Assembly: GCF_030711595.1 (NCBI RefSeq)
Contig: NZ_JAUJUJ010000011.1
Span: forward strand, 1-64,000
From: Stenotrophomonas sp. YIM B06876
GTDB taxonomy: Bacteria > Pseudomonadota > Gammaproteobacteria > Xanthomonadales > Xanthomonadaceae
DNA length: 64,000 bases
Direction: 5' to 3'
The position numbers and the translations under genes were made by a program. Shown here one piece after another: positions 8,624-18,046 of this stretch (the first letter of the stretch is position 1; each line of letters opens with the position of its first letter). Below the pieces are notes generated by a model. That model made no database searches, had not been told where the DNA came from, and was given only the letters and a program-made list of their open reading frames with translations.

Positions 8624-8929
8624 ATGAGCCATAAAATCGACGGCGGTATCGCAGCCAGCGCCCAGTTGCGCCCGGTTGCAACCACCGGCAAGGCTGCCGC
8701 TCCCGTCGGCGAAGCCCGTACCCAGCCCGTACAGGCGGCCGACAGCGTGCGCCTGACCGGCGAGGCCACCAACCTGCAGGCGTTGCAGCGTCAGCTTTCT
8801 GCCGCGCCGGCGATCGACAGCGCCCGGGTCGACGCGGTACGCGAATCACTGCAGAACGGCAGCTACCGGATCAATCCGCAAGCCATTGCCGCACGCATGC
8901 TTGATCTGGACCAGCAGCTCGGCGGATGA
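8624..8929 (+). CDS. flgM: FlgM, anti-sigma-28 factor
   Basis: The 101-residue protein starts MSHKIDGGIAAS, and its C-terminal half (SARVDAVRESLQNGSYRI, then NPQAIAARMLDLDQQL) is the conserved sigma-28-binding region of FlgM. An ATG at 8615 is in frame, but it overlaps the AGGA ribosome-binding site that serves the ATG at 8624. FlgM holds FliA inactive until the hook is complete and is then exported. Its stop codon overlaps the flgN start (ATGA), indicating coupled translation. Confidence 0.92.
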   Translation: MSHKIDGGIAASAQLRPVATTGKAAAPVGEARTQPVQAADSVRLTGEATNLQALQRQLSAAPAIDSARVDAVRESLQNGSYRINPQAIAARMLDLDQQLGG

Positions 8930-9264
8930 GGCTGGTGATGAACGACCCGATGCAGCAGCTCAGTGATGCCCTGGACAGCGAGCGTCAGGCGCTGGTGGAG
9001 CATGATGTGCAGGCGTTGATCCGCGCCACCGGCGAAAAGCTGGAGGCGTTGCGGGCGCTGGAGATCCGGCCGCCGATGGACAACGCCGAACGGCTGCAGG
9101 AACTGGCCGAGCGCAACCGTGCCAATGGCGTGCTGCTGGCACGCCGTCGCCGTGAGGTGGGCTGGGCGCTGCGGCAACTGGGGCGCAGCGAAAATGCCTC
9201 GGCTTACGATGCCAAGGGCCAGTCGCAGATGCTGCATACCCGCCGGCCGCTGGCGATCGCCTGA
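8926..9264 (+). CDS. flgN: FlgN-like flagellar export chaperone
   Basis: The 112-residue protein is rich in charged helices (LSDALDSERQALVEHDVQAL, LQELAERNRANGVLLARRRR), fitting the coiled FlgN fold that binds the hook-filament junction proteins FlgK and FlgL before export. It follows flgM with a 4-base ATGA overlap; a second possible start is ATG at 8938. The C-terminus has the pattern SENASAYDAKGQSQ, seen in many FlgN proteins. The assignment rests mainly on position and length, as FlgN sequences are poorly conserved. Confidence 0.82.
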   Translation: MRLVMNDPMQQLSDALDSERQALVEHDVQALIRATGEKLEALRALEIRPPMDNAERLQELAERNRANGVLLARRRREVGWALRQLGRSENASAYDAKGQSQMLHTRRPLAIA

Positions 9265-9354
9265 GCCCGCCCGCGGCAACACGCCTGCGTGCAAAACCAG
9301 TCGTGCGGGGGTTGCGGGTATATTGGGCGGCCTGCCCGCTGCCCGCGATGTAAC

Positions 9355-10581
9355 GTGACTACCGCCAAATCCCCACCGCCTGCCGTTCCGCTGCCTTCGG
9401 CCGATGCGCTGCTTGGCCTGATCAAGCGTATGCGCGAGGGCATCCTGCTGTTTCGCGAGGATGGCGCCGTGGCGCTGGCCAATGACGTGGTGCGCGAGAT
9501 GTTCGGCGGAGCCGATATCGATATCGCGCCGCTGGGGCAACGCCTGATCGAGCTGCTGCCGCCGCACGCGCTGTCCCAGGCCAGGGAAACCGGCGCCTGG
9601 AATGGCAGCCTGCCGGTCGGCGAGCGGGTGCTGATCGCCCATGTCTATCACCACCCCGAGAATGCCGACGGCCACTATCTGGCGATGTTCCACAGCATTG
9701 AGGGCAGGGAAGACTACGAGCGCGAGCTGCAGCAACGCCATGCCGAGTTGCGGCAGGCCTACCTGCGCCTCAACGGCACCCAGGAAAAACTGCTGCAATC
9801 GGAAAAAATGGCGTCCATCGGCCAGCTCGCCGCCGGTGTGGCCCATGAGATCAACAATCCGATCGGCTACGTGCACTCCAACCTGGGCAGCCTGCAGGAA
9901 TACCTGCGCAGCCTGTTCACCGTGATCGAAGCCTATGAGCGCGCGTTGCGGGCGCCGGATCCGAAGGCGCTGATCCCGGAAATCGATGACATCCGCCAGC
10001 GTTTCGACATCGATTTCATCAGTCGCGATCTGCCGCAGCTGATGGCCGAATCGCGCGAGGGCATCGAGCGGGTGACCCGCATCGTGCGCGACCTGAAGGA
10101 TTTCTCCTATTCCGGCCGCGACGAGTCGTGGAAGCTGGTGGACCTGCACGCGGGGCTGGAATCCACCATCAACATCATCTGGAACGAGCTCAAGTACAAG
10201 GCGACGCTGGAGCGGCGCTACGGCGAGTTGCCGATGATCGAATGCCTGCCGTCGGAGTTGAACCAGGTCTACATGAACCTGCTGCTCAACGCCGGCCACG
10301 CGATTGCCGAGCGCGGCAACATCGTGGTCACCACCGGCGTGGATGGCGATGAGGTGTTCGTGGAATTCGAGGACAACGGCGCCGGCATTTCACCGGAATT
10401 GCGCCAGCGCATCTTCGATCCGTTCTTCACCACCAAGCCGGTCGGCAGCGGCACCGGGCTGGGGTTGTCGATCTCCTACGGCATCATCAACAAGCACCAC
10501 GGCCGCATCGACCTGGACAGCACGCCTGGCGAGGGTTCGCGCTTCCGGATCGTGCTGCCGGTGCGGCAGCCGAAAAACTGA
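9355..10581 (+). CDS. PAS-domain sensor histidine kinase
   Basis: A soluble-looking kinase of about 408 residues from the GTG at 9355. A PAS-like domain (MREGILLFREDGAVALANDV) is followed by a short coiled coil, the H-box LAAGVAHEINNPIGYVHSNL with the phosphorylated His, the N-box LNQVYMNLLLNAGHAI, and the G-boxes DNGAGIS and GTGLGLSIS. No membrane segment is visible. It probably phosphorylates a receiver protein, perhaps the convergently encoded one ending 8 bases away. The frame remains open to a GTG at 9289, which would add a Cys-rich segment (see findings); neither start has a good ribosome-binding site. Confidence 0.88.
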   Translation: MTTAKSPPPAVPLPSADALLGLIKRMREGILLFREDGAVALANDVVREMFGGADIDIAPLGQRLIELLPPHALSQARETGAWNGSLPVGERVLIAHVYHHPENADGHYLAMFHSIEGREDYERELQQRHAELRQAYLRLNGTQEKLLQSEKMASIGQLAAGVAHEINNPIGYVHSNLGSLQEYLRSLFTVIEAYERALRAPDPKALIPEIDDIRQRFDIDFISRDLPQLMAESREGIERVTRIVRDLKDFSYSGRDESWKLVDLHAGLESTINIIWNELKYKATLERRYGELPMIECLPSELNQVYMNLLLNAGHAIAERGNIVVTTGVDGDEVFVEFEDNGAGISPELRQRIFDPFFTTKPVGSGTGLGLSISYGIINKHHGRIDLDSTPGEGSRFRIVLPVRQPKN

Positions 10582-10589
10582 CGCGGTAC

Positions 10590-12314
10590 TCAGGTGCCGC
10601 TGTCGCGGCGTTTTTCGTCGTGGGTGCGGAAGGCCTGGCGGATGTGCTCGCGCAGCTCGTCGTCGTTCCACGGTTTGGTCAGGAAGCGGTAGATCGAACC
10701 ACGGTTGATCGCATCGGTCACCGTGTTCAGATCGGTATAGCCGGACAGCACCAGGCGGATGGTGTCGGGGTAGAGCATCTTCACCCGGCCGAGGAATTCG
10801 GTGCCGCTCATGTCGCTCATGCGCTGGTCGGACAGGATGACCTGCACATCGTTGATCGCCAGCAGGTCGAACGCGTCGCGCACGTTGCCGGCGGCCAGGA
10901 TCCGGTAGCCGTCGCGGCGGAACAGCCGCACCAGCGAGCGCAGCACGTTTTCCTCGTCATCCAGCAGCAGCAGGGTGCGGTCGGGCCGGGTTTCGGCAAA
11001 CGCTTCGGGCCGCAGATAGCGCCGGCGCAGGGTCATGCCGGCTGCCTCGGCCGACATCGGTTCGCCAAACAGGTAGCCCTGGAACACGTCGCAGTCGTTG
11101 CGACGCAGGAAACCGAGCTGTGCCTGGGTTTCCACCCCGTTGGCGATCACGGTCATGCCCAGCTGGTGGCCCATGGCGATGATGGCGCGGGCGATCGCGG
11201 CCTCGCGGTTGGCGGTGGGCGCACTTTTGATGAAACTCCGGTCGATCTTGAGCTTGTCCACCGGGTAGCGCACCAGCGCGGTCAGGCTGGAGTCGCCGGT
11301 GCCGAAGTTGTCCAGGCTCAGGCTGATGCCTTCGTTGCGCAGGTTGGCCAGGGTTTCGTGGACGAAGTTGACGTTGTTGGTCAGCGCGCTTTCGTTGATT
11401 TCCAGGGTGAGCATGCGTGCCGGCACGCCAGCGGCCTGCAGTTGCGCCACCACTTCGCTGAAGAAGTTGGGGCGCAGCAGCTGCAGGGTGGAGACATTGA
11501 CCGCCACGTTGAAATCATCGAAACCCTGGTCGCGCCAGAGCCGCGCCTGGCGCAGGGCGACTTCCAGCACCCACGCACCGATCTGGACGATGATGCCCAG
11601 CCGCTCGGCGGTGCGCATGAACCGTTCGGGTACCAGCATGCCCAGCGTCGGCGATTGCCAGCGCAGCAGCGCCTCCATTCCCACCACGTGACCGTCGCGG
11701 GCGCTGACCAGCGGCTGGTAGCGCAGCCGCAGCTCACCATTGGGAATGGCGTCGATCAGCTGTCGTGAAATGATGCTTTCACTGTAGGCACTGCCGGGTT
11801 TGTCCAGCGTATGGATATGCACGGTGTTGCCGCCTTCGCGGGCGGCCTGGTGCAGTGCGTCTTCCGCCAGATCCAGCAGCCGGCTGGTGCCGGTGGCATG
11901 TTCCGGGCACAGGCTCACGCCGATCTTGCCGGTCATGAACAAGGTGTAGGGCAACACCGACAAAGGCAGCTCCATCTGCTGGCGGATTTGCTCGGCGAAC
12001 TCCTCCGGCGCCGGGGTGCCGGGCACGCGCGGAATGGCAATGAGGAATTCATCGCTGCCGTGGCGCCACAGCTGGCCACGCCCCTGCAGGTGGTCGCGCA
12101 GCCGGTTCGCAATCAATACCAGCGCGTGATCGCCCACTTCGGCGCTCATGTTCTCGTTGACCGAGGCGAAATGGTCGATATCCAGATGCATCAGCATCAG
12201 CGGCGTGCCACCGGCTGCGGCGGTGCCCACCATCGCCAGAAGCTCGGGATTGCCGGCACCGAGCCGGTGCGGCGCCGCTTCGTCGTGACCCAGGGGCAGG
12301 GGAGAGTTCCACAT
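10590..12314 (-). CDS. Response regulator: degenerate GGDEF, EAL, C-terminal receiver
   Basis: A protein of 574 residues with an unusual order: GGDEF-like domain (residues about 30-190), EAL domain (about 195-430), and a receiver domain at the C-terminus (about 450-570). The GGDEF motif is GSDEF, so cyclase activity is doubtful. The EAL motif itself is intact (MEALLRW), but the loop is LDNFGTG rather than DDFGTG and the late motif is ANGVET rather than AEGVET, so phosphodiesterase activity may be weakened or lost. The receiver has LLDDEE, the phospho-acceptor in ILSDQRM and Lys in FLTKPW. It starts four bases after the kinase gene upstream (stop 12319), so the two form a likely cognate pair linking phosphorelay to c-di-GMP. 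Confidence 0.88.
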   Translation of the reverse strand: MWNSPLPLGHDEAAPHRLGAGNPELLAMVGTAAAGGTPLMLMHLDIDHFASVNENMSAEVGDHALVLIANRLRDHLQGRGQLWRHGSDEFLIAIPRVPGTPAPEEFAEQIRQQMELPLSVLPYTLFMTGKIGVSLCPEHATGTSRLLDLAEDALHQAAREGGNTVHIHTLDKPGSAYSESIISRQLIDAIPNGELRLRYQPLVSARDGHVVGMEALLRWQSPTLGMLVPERFMRTAERLGIIVQIGAWVLEVALRQARLWRDQGFDDFNVAVNVSTLQLLRPNFFSEVVAQLQAAGVPARMLTLEINESALTNNVNFVHETLANLRNEGISLSLDNFGTGDSSLTALVRYPVDKLKIDRSFIKSAPTANREAAIARAIIAMGHQLGMTVIANGVETQAQLGFLRRNDCDVFQGYLFGEPMSAEAAGMTLRRRYLRPEAFAETRPDRTLLLLDDEENVLRSLVRLFRRDGYRILAAGNVRDAFDLLAINDVQVILSDQRMSDMSGTEFLGRVKMLYPDTIRLVLSGYTDLNTVTDAINRGSIYRFLTKPWNDDELREHIRQAFRTHDEKRRDSGT

Positions 12315-12318
12315 CGGG

Positions 12319-14448
12319 TCAGTGTCCTGCCATTGCGGGGGTGTCGTGCGCGACGTTCCGGTAGGGAAGCCGCAGGTCGATATGGGTGCCGGCACCGGGC
12401 GCGGAGTGGATTTCCACGGTGCCGCCAGCGGTCTGAGCGCGCTCGCGCATCACGATCAGACCCAGGCCGCGGGGGCCTCGCAGGTCGAAACCTTCGCCGT
12501 CATCGATCACCTGCAGGCGCAGGAAACGCCCCTCCTGGTCATCCAGCAGCAGCCGCACCTGGCTGGCATTGGCGTGGCGCAGGGCGTTGGTGAGGCTCTC
12601 CTGGGCAATGCGGAAGCAGGCCTGTTCGATCTCGCCACTGGGCCGCTGCGGAAGCGCATTGACCGCCGCAGCCAGCTCCACCGGCGAAGACCGGAACAGC
12701 ATGCCGGCCTGCCAGCGCAACGCCGCCTCCAGCCCCAGCGCGTCCAGCTGTGGCGGACGCAACAGCATCGACAGGTTGCGCAACTTGACGACGGTGACAT
12801 CGGCCAGGCCGGTGATCTGCTGCAGATCCTCGCGACGGCGCTGCGGATCGCTTTCATCCAGCGCGGCGTGGGCGGAGAGCTTCATCGCGGTGATGGCCTG
12901 GCCGATGTCGTCGTGCAGGTCGCGCGAAATGGCGCGGCGTTCGTCTTCCTGCAACGAGAACAGCCGCCCGGCCATTGCCTGCAATTCGCGGTTGCTCACT
13001 TCCAGTGCGTGGCGATCGCGCTCGGACTGGGTCAGGTCGCGGATGACCAGCAACTTGCAGTCGCGGCCGCCGTAACGGACATCACCCACTGCCAGGCTGG
13101 CGCGGAAACGACTGCCATCGCGGCGGCGCATGCGCGGGGCCAGCGTGGCAAGCGTGCTGCGGTAGCGCTGGGGAATCAGCAGATAGTCGCGGACGCGGGA
13201 AAGATCGGCGCTGTCGACCAGATTCTCCAGGGTTTCGCCCAGCAGGTTTTCGCTGCTGCCGGCAAACTGCGCGGCGCCGGCCGAGTTGACATACAGCACC
13301 TGGCCGGCCGCCAGGATGAGTACGGCATCGGGAAGCACGCGCACTAGCTCGCCGAATTGCTCCTCGCGCTCGCTGAGCAGGCGGCGGGCCTGTTCGCGTT
13401 CGGTCACGTCCTGCAGCGTGCCATGGAGGATGCGGGGAATCTCCGCGGTACCCGCGTTGTTCTGCGTGCGCAGGTGGATGGTAAGAGCGCGGCCATCCAT
13501 GGACATCAGCGGGATCAGCACATCGATCTGGCGGCTGCGGCCCGCACACAGGTCCGCAATCAGCCGCGCGGTATGGGCACCGGCATCGGGGTCTATTCCA
13601 GCCAGCAGGTCCTCGACCCGGCGCCAGCGCGGTTGCGAGGGCGGGCGTCGACCCAGCAGGCGATAGGCCTGGTCGGAAAACAGGCCCAGGCCGGTGTCCG
13701 GGTCCAGTTCCCAGGCGCCGATGCGGGCGATGTCGTGCGCTTCCTGCAGGCGGGCCAGGGCCTGCTGCTTGCGTTCGCGGGCCTGCATCTCGGGGCTGCG
13801 GTCGGTGGCGATGACCAGCCGCGCGGTGCGCCCGCGGTGGGTGATTGAATTCCCGCGTACCTCCATCAACCGCCGGCTGCCATCCTTGAGCACGAGCTGG
13901 TCGGTGATGGCGCAGTACCGGTTTGGATCGACACGGATCCGGGCGATCGCCTGCTCAAGTTTCTCATCCAGACCATCGGGCCACAGCGCGTCTACGGTCA
14001 ATGAAACAAATTCGGCGTGCGACCAGCCGAAGAACTCCACGGCCGCGGGATTGGCATCCAGTATCTGCAGCGATTCCAGGTCATAGACCAGCATCAACCC
14101 GGCATTGCGGTCGAACATTTGCCGGTAATGGCTGGCCGTATCCCCGAGCTGCGCGTGGGCACGTCGGGCACGGCGCGCCTGTGGCAGCCACAACAGGGCC
14201 AGCATCAGCGCGCTGAGCACGACGAAGGTCACGCTTTCCCAGTCCCGGCTGACGGCATCGACGCTCCCTGTGCTACCCAGCAGCGCCCATCCCAGCCCCA
14301 GCAGCAGATACAGGAACAGGCCCCGCCCGACGCTGAGCGCGGGCGCTGGCGGGGAGGGCATGCCCAGGGTGGCCGGGGAATCGACAGAACGGGGAGCGGT
14401 TCGCATAGTGCGGGGCAGGACATTGCGCCGGTTGAAGCCTGGCGCCAT
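12319..14448 (-). CDS. Membrane-anchored multi-PAS histidine kinase, NarL-partner type
   Basis: A 709-residue sensor kinase (start uncertain; ATG at 14406 is an alternative). Two hydrophobic segments near residues 40-90 (LFLYLLLGLGWALL, VTFVVLSALMLALLWL) anchor it in the membrane. Three PAS-type domains follow (YRQMFDRNAGLMLVYD; the central RIGAWELDPDTG region; VLPDAVLILAAGQVLYVN). The dimerisation/phospho-acceptor domain is HisKA_3, with His in AISRDLHDDIGQAI, then an ATPase domain (ESLTNALRHANAS, DDGEGFD, GLGLIVMRERA). Such kinases normally pair with DNA-binding NarL-type regulators, yet the next gene encodes a GGDEF-EAL-receiver protein. It is divergent from the PAS-GGDEF-EAL gene at 14536. 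Confidence 0.88.
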   Translation of the reverse strand: MAPGFNRRNVLPRTMRTAPRSVDSPATLGMPSPPAPALSVGRGLFLYLLLGLGWALLGSTGSVDAVSRDWESVTFVVLSALMLALLWLPQARRARRAHAQLGDTASHYRQMFDRNAGLMLVYDLESLQILDANPAAVEFFGWSHAEFVSLTVDALWPDGLDEKLEQAIARIRVDPNRYCAITDQLVLKDGSRRLMEVRGNSITHRGRTARLVIATDRSPEMQARERKQQALARLQEAHDIARIGAWELDPDTGLGLFSDQAYRLLGRRPPSQPRWRRVEDLLAGIDPDAGAHTARLIADLCAGRSRQIDVLIPLMSMDGRALTIHLRTQNNAGTAEIPRILHGTLQDVTEREQARRLLSEREEQFGELVRVLPDAVLILAAGQVLYVNSAGAAQFAGSSENLLGETLENLVDSADLSRVRDYLLIPQRYRSTLATLAPRMRRRDGSRFRASLAVGDVRYGGRDCKLLVIRDLTQSERDRHALEVSNRELQAMAGRLFSLQEDERRAISRDLHDDIGQAITAMKLSAHAALDESDPQRRREDLQQITGLADVTVVKLRNLSMLLRPPQLDALGLEAALRWQAGMLFRSSPVELAAAVNALPQRPSGEIEQACFRIAQESLTNALRHANASQVRLLLDDQEGRFLRLQVIDDGEGFDLRGPRGLGLIVMRERAQTAGGTVEIHSAPGAGTHIDLRLPYRNVAHDTPAMAGH

Positions 14449-14535
14449 CTTACCGGCTGGGTCATCGAGGCGCTGACGCAGTCCTCAATTATTGGCGCGA
14501 TCCGCCGCTACCTATCAAGTTCCCGGGTATCGGGT

Positions 14536-17352
14536 ATGTCACTGGAGCTCCAACGCGTGGACCAGGGTGTGATCGCAAGTCTGTTGAAGCATCCGCTGGG
14601 TGCCGCCGTGGTGATCCTCGATCGCCTCGGCCGCCCGCTCGCGGCCAATCCGGCGGCGCGGGAACACGGCCTGCCTGAAACCCTGTCCAGCTACGCCGCC
14701 TCGCTGGAAGGGCTGCGCGCCCGTGCCTTCGATGACATGGTGGCCTGCACGCTGCCGGCCGAGGCGGCGGGTCGGCATGACGGCTGGCTGAGTGCGGTGC
14801 GCGATGAAGATGGCGCAGTGCTGGCCTATGTCTTCAGCATTCCGGAATTGCCGGGCAACAATGGCAGCCGCTGGGAAGTGGCGCTGGAAAGCGCCGGGCA
14901 TGGCCTGTGGGACTGGGATATTCCCAGTGACAGGGTGTTTCGCTCCCAGCGCTGGCATGGCCTGCCCGGCGAACTCAAACCGCTGCCTGCACCCAGTCGA
15001 CGCGAACTGCTGTCGCGGGTGCATCCCGACGACCAGCAGCAATTCCGCGCCACCATCCAGGCCCATCTGGAAGGAGAGAGCGAGAGCTACTCGTGCCAGT
15101 TCCGCATCCGCCAGGACGACGGCAGCTGGCGCTGGGTGCTGGATCGCGGCCGCATCGTGGCGCGCAATGCCGATGGCCGGCCGCTGCGGATGATCGGCAC
15201 CCATACCGACATCGAGCAGCAGAAATCGCTGGAAACCCGCCTGCGCGAGCAGCAGCTGCTGCTCCGCCATGCCCAGTGTGTCGCCGAGATGGGGAGCTGG
15301 TCATGGGAGCGGGCCAGTGGTGAGTTCTGGTGGTCGCCGGAACTGCATGCCGCGCTGCGGGTACCGGAAGGCGCACTTGCCGCAGGCCGGATCTGGTGGC
15401 GTGGATTGCGCCGCTGCGCCCGGGTGCAGCTGCTGGCGGCATGGCGGCGGATGCATCACGACGGCCAGCCGTGCACGTTCGAGCTGGAGCTTGGCAGCGA
15501 CGGCGACGCCGGCATGCACCTGCGGGTGTGGATGCAACCCTTGCTGGATGACGGCGGCAACATCACATCGATCACCGGGCAGGCGCAGAACGTCAGCGAG
15601 CAGCGTCAGACCGATGCGCTGATCCGCTGGCGTACCGAGCTGCTGAACCGGGTTTCCGCCCTCGGCCGGATCGGCGGTTGCGAGATCGAGGTGACCACCC
15701 GCCACATGCAATGGACCGAGGAGTGCTATCGCATCCACGGTTTGCGCAAGGAGCCGGTTTCGCTGGACCAGGCGTTGGCGCTGTACACCCAGGACTCGCG
15801 CGACAGCTTTGAAGCGGCGCTGGGGCGGATCGGCGACGGCGGACTCCCCGAGCAGCTGGACCTGTGCTTCTACCGGCATTCCGGGCAGCGCGTGTGGGTG
15901 CAGGTGTTGATCGAGCTGGATCGCCGTGACGGCCTGCCCGAGCGTTTTGTCGTGCTGTTCCGCGATATCACCCGCGAACGCGAGGCGAACGAACGGATCG
16001 AGCTGCTGGCCCATTACGACCTGCTGACCGGGCTGCCCAACCGCATGCTGCTGCGCGAGCAGGCCAATGAAGCGATGATCGAAGCCCGCGAGCGCGGCGC
16101 GACGCTGGCGATGCTGTTCATCGACCTGGATGGTTTCAAGAGCATCAACGACACCTTCGGCCACGCGACCGGCGACATGCTGCTCAAGGCGGCGGCGTCG
16201 CGCCTGCACCAGAATCTGCGCAATGCCGATCTGTTTGGCCGCTTCAGTGGCGACGAGTTCATCGTCATCCTGCGTGATCTGGCCGAGCCGGAGGATGCCG
16301 GTCACGTCGCGCGCAAATTGATCGCCTCGCTGGCCGAGCCGTTGTACCGCGGGGACTCGACCCTGAAGGTCGGTGCCAGCGTCGGCATCGCGCTGCTGGA
16401 GGAGGGCCGGCAGGACTTCGAGTCGCTGCTGCGGGCGGCCGATGCGGCGATGTACGCGGCCAAAGAGGCCGGCCGGAACACCTATCAGTACTACAGCCAG
16501 GATGCGCTGGTCCGCATCCAGCGCAAACTTGAGATCGAACACGCCCTGCATGGCGCGCTGGATCGCGACGAATTCACGCTGGTCTACCAGCCACTGGTCA
16601 ACACCGCCAGTGGACAGGCGCCAGCCATCGAGGCGTTGTTGCGCTGGAACCGCCCCGGGATGGGACCATGCAATCCGGCCGAGTTCATCCCGATCGCGGA
16701 AAAATGCGGCGAGATTGTCGCCATCGGCGACTGGGTGCTGGGTGAGGCCTGCCGTCAGGCCGCCGCATGGCAGCAGGCAGGGTTGGAGTTCGACCGCATC
16801 GCGGTCAACGTCTCGGCAATGCAGCTGCGCGAACGCGGCTTTGCCGAGCGGGTGATCGAGATCTGCGGGGCCCGCGGCTGGTCGCCACAGCGGCTGGAAC
16901 TGGAGCTGACCGAATCGGCGCTGATCCGCGATACAGAGGCGTTGCGCCAGTGTTTTGAAACGTTCGAGCAGCATGGTGTGCCGTTGGCGGTGGATGATTT
17001 CGGCACCGGCTTCTCCAATCTGCACTACCTCAACCGGTTCCCCGTGCAGCGGCTCAAGATCGACCGCAGTTTCGTGCAGGGCATGCTGCATGATGCCGGC
17101 ACCGCGGAAGTGACCCAGGCCATCGTGCATCTGGGCCACGCGCTGGGCATGGAAGTGGTTGCCGAGGGCGTGGAAACCGAGCAGGAAGACGCCATGCTGA
17201 GGCGCCAGGGCTGCGATGAAATCCAGGGCTACCTGTATTCGCGTCCGCTTCCGCCGCGCGAGCTGGCGCAATGGCTGCGGCAGACGCACGCCTTGCCGCT
17301 GCCGGCTGGCGCGGCAACGGCGCCGGATCCGGTCGACGTCGTCCGCGTTTAA
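14536..17352 (+). CDS. PAS-GGDEF-EAL c-di-GMP signalling protein
   Basis: A 938-residue protein starting MSLELQRVDQGVIASLL. The first half holds PAS and PAC modules (LDRLGRPLAANPAARE; WDWDIPSDRVFRSQRWH; a PAS_3-like DDGSWRWVLDRGRIVARN). A GGDEF domain begins near residue 490 (HYDLLTGLPNR), with the signature SGDEF near residue 570 and an RxxD inhibitory site (RNAD) five residues before it. The EAL domain has EALLRW near residue 697, VDDFGTGF near 818 and VAEGVET, so the phosphodiesterase residues look complete. No transmembrane segment is seen. The protein could make or degrade c-di-GMP in response to a ligand bound by its PAS domains. The frame is open far upstream, but that part overlaps the divergent kinase gene. 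Confidence 0.92.
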   Translation: MSLELQRVDQGVIASLLKHPLGAAVVILDRLGRPLAANPAAREHGLPETLSSYAASLEGLRARAFDDMVACTLPAEAAGRHDGWLSAVRDEDGAVLAYVFSIPELPGNNGSRWEVALESAGHGLWDWDIPSDRVFRSQRWHGLPGELKPLPAPSRRELLSRVHPDDQQQFRATIQAHLEGESESYSCQFRIRQDDGSWRWVLDRGRIVARNADGRPLRMIGTHTDIEQQKSLETRLREQQLLLRHAQCVAEMGSWSWERASGEFWWSPELHAALRVPEGALAAGRIWWRGLRRCARVQLLAAWRRMHHDGQPCTFELELGSDGDAGMHLRVWMQPLLDDGGNITSITGQAQNVSEQRQTDALIRWRTELLNRVSALGRIGGCEIEVTTRHMQWTEECYRIHGLRKEPVSLDQALALYTQDSRDSFEAALGRIGDGGLPEQLDLCFYRHSGQRVWVQVLIELDRRDGLPERFVVLFRDITREREANERIELLAHYDLLTGLPNRMLLREQANEAMIEARERGATLAMLFIDLDGFKSINDTFGHATGDMLLKAAASRLHQNLRNADLFGRFSGDEFIVILRDLAEPEDAGHVARKLIASLAEPLYRGDSTLKVGASVGIALLEEGRQDFESLLRAADAAMYAAKEAGRNTYQYYSQDALVRIQRKLEIEHALHGALDRDEFTLVYQPLVNTASGQAPAIEALLRWNRPGMGPCNPAEFIPIAEKCGEIVAIGDWVLGEACRQAAAWQQAGLEFDRIAVNVSAMQLRERGFAERVIEICGARGWSPQRLELELTESALIRDTEALRQCFETFEQHGVPLAVDDFGTGFSNLHYLNRFPVQRLKIDRSFVQGMLHDAGTAEVTQAIVHLGHALGMEVVAEGVETEQEDAMLRRQGCDEIQGYLYSRPLPPRELAQWLRQTHALPLPAGAATAPDPVDVVRV

Positions 17353-17480
17353 GCCGCACCGGAGCGGCGGGCCGACGCTGCCGGTATGCAGGCAGGGCTG
17401 ATTGCAGCGATGCACCAAGGCCGTGGCGCTGCGCCGACCGCCTTCCGGGTGCGGTCCCGGTCACAAGCGCCGCGCTGTCC

Positions 17481-17520
17481 GCAGGCCGATCAGCGTCCTG
17501 CGGACACGGCATGGTTTTTT
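17481..17520 (+). terminator. Hairpin followed by a T-run, possible terminator
   Basis: GTCCGCAGG and CCTGCGGAC form a perfect 9-bp stem around an 11-base loop. A run of seven T follows about nine bases after the stem. The gap is long for a canonical intrinsic terminator, so efficiency is doubtful; together with the second hairpin 17 bases downstream it may define an RNA 3' end. Confidence 0.5.
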
Positions 17521-17534
17521 TCTGGAATACCCAC

Positions 17535-17558
17535 AGGCAGGCGCGTGCCTGCTTTTTT
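17535..17558 (+). terminator. Rho-independent terminator
   Basis: GCAGGC, loop GCGT, GCCTGC and then six T in a row directly after the stem: a textbook intrinsic terminator on the plus strand. It lies about 185 bases after the stop of the PAS-GGDEF-EAL gene and could end that message or an independent short RNA. Confidence 0.75.
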
Positions 17559-18046
17559 CACTTTCGCAGGGTGCAACACTGCAATTGTGGCGCGCACCGG
17601 CTTGCCGCTTCGCGGGCATTGGTGGCCCTGCCCAGGTGCAGGGAAAAACGCATGGTGCGAACGAAGCAAGTCCGCACGGTCCCGCGCCGGCCCTGGCACC
17701 TCTGCGCAGGCGTCTTTTCCCGCTGATCAGCGGAAGTGCGGTGTGCGACGTCCTGGCGGGATACCGCGCACGGACGGTTGATCCCGTAGGAAGCCGTTCG
17801 CCCGTGGGGGCTGGATTCCGGCCGGCATCGGTTTTGCACCGTGCTTCGATGGATCTTGGCCGTAGGCACCACCGGCAGTTGCCAGGGTCTGTGGCAGGGC
17901 AACTATGCACGTCGCTGCTACCGACTGCATCACTGCGCTTGTGGCTCGCTTGTGATGGCATTGCCGCCGCACTTCCAGCACATTGCTGTGGAACTTTGCG
18001 GAGCTGCCGGGATTGCCCGGCTGGCCCGCCGGGATACCGCAATGAC

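Noticed and set aside
15301-17418. Long open frames opposite the PAS-GGDEF-EAL gene and, similarly, opposite the RND permeases (56941-59109)
   Set aside because: Repetitive His/Arg/Gln composition; the other strand carries intact enzymes.
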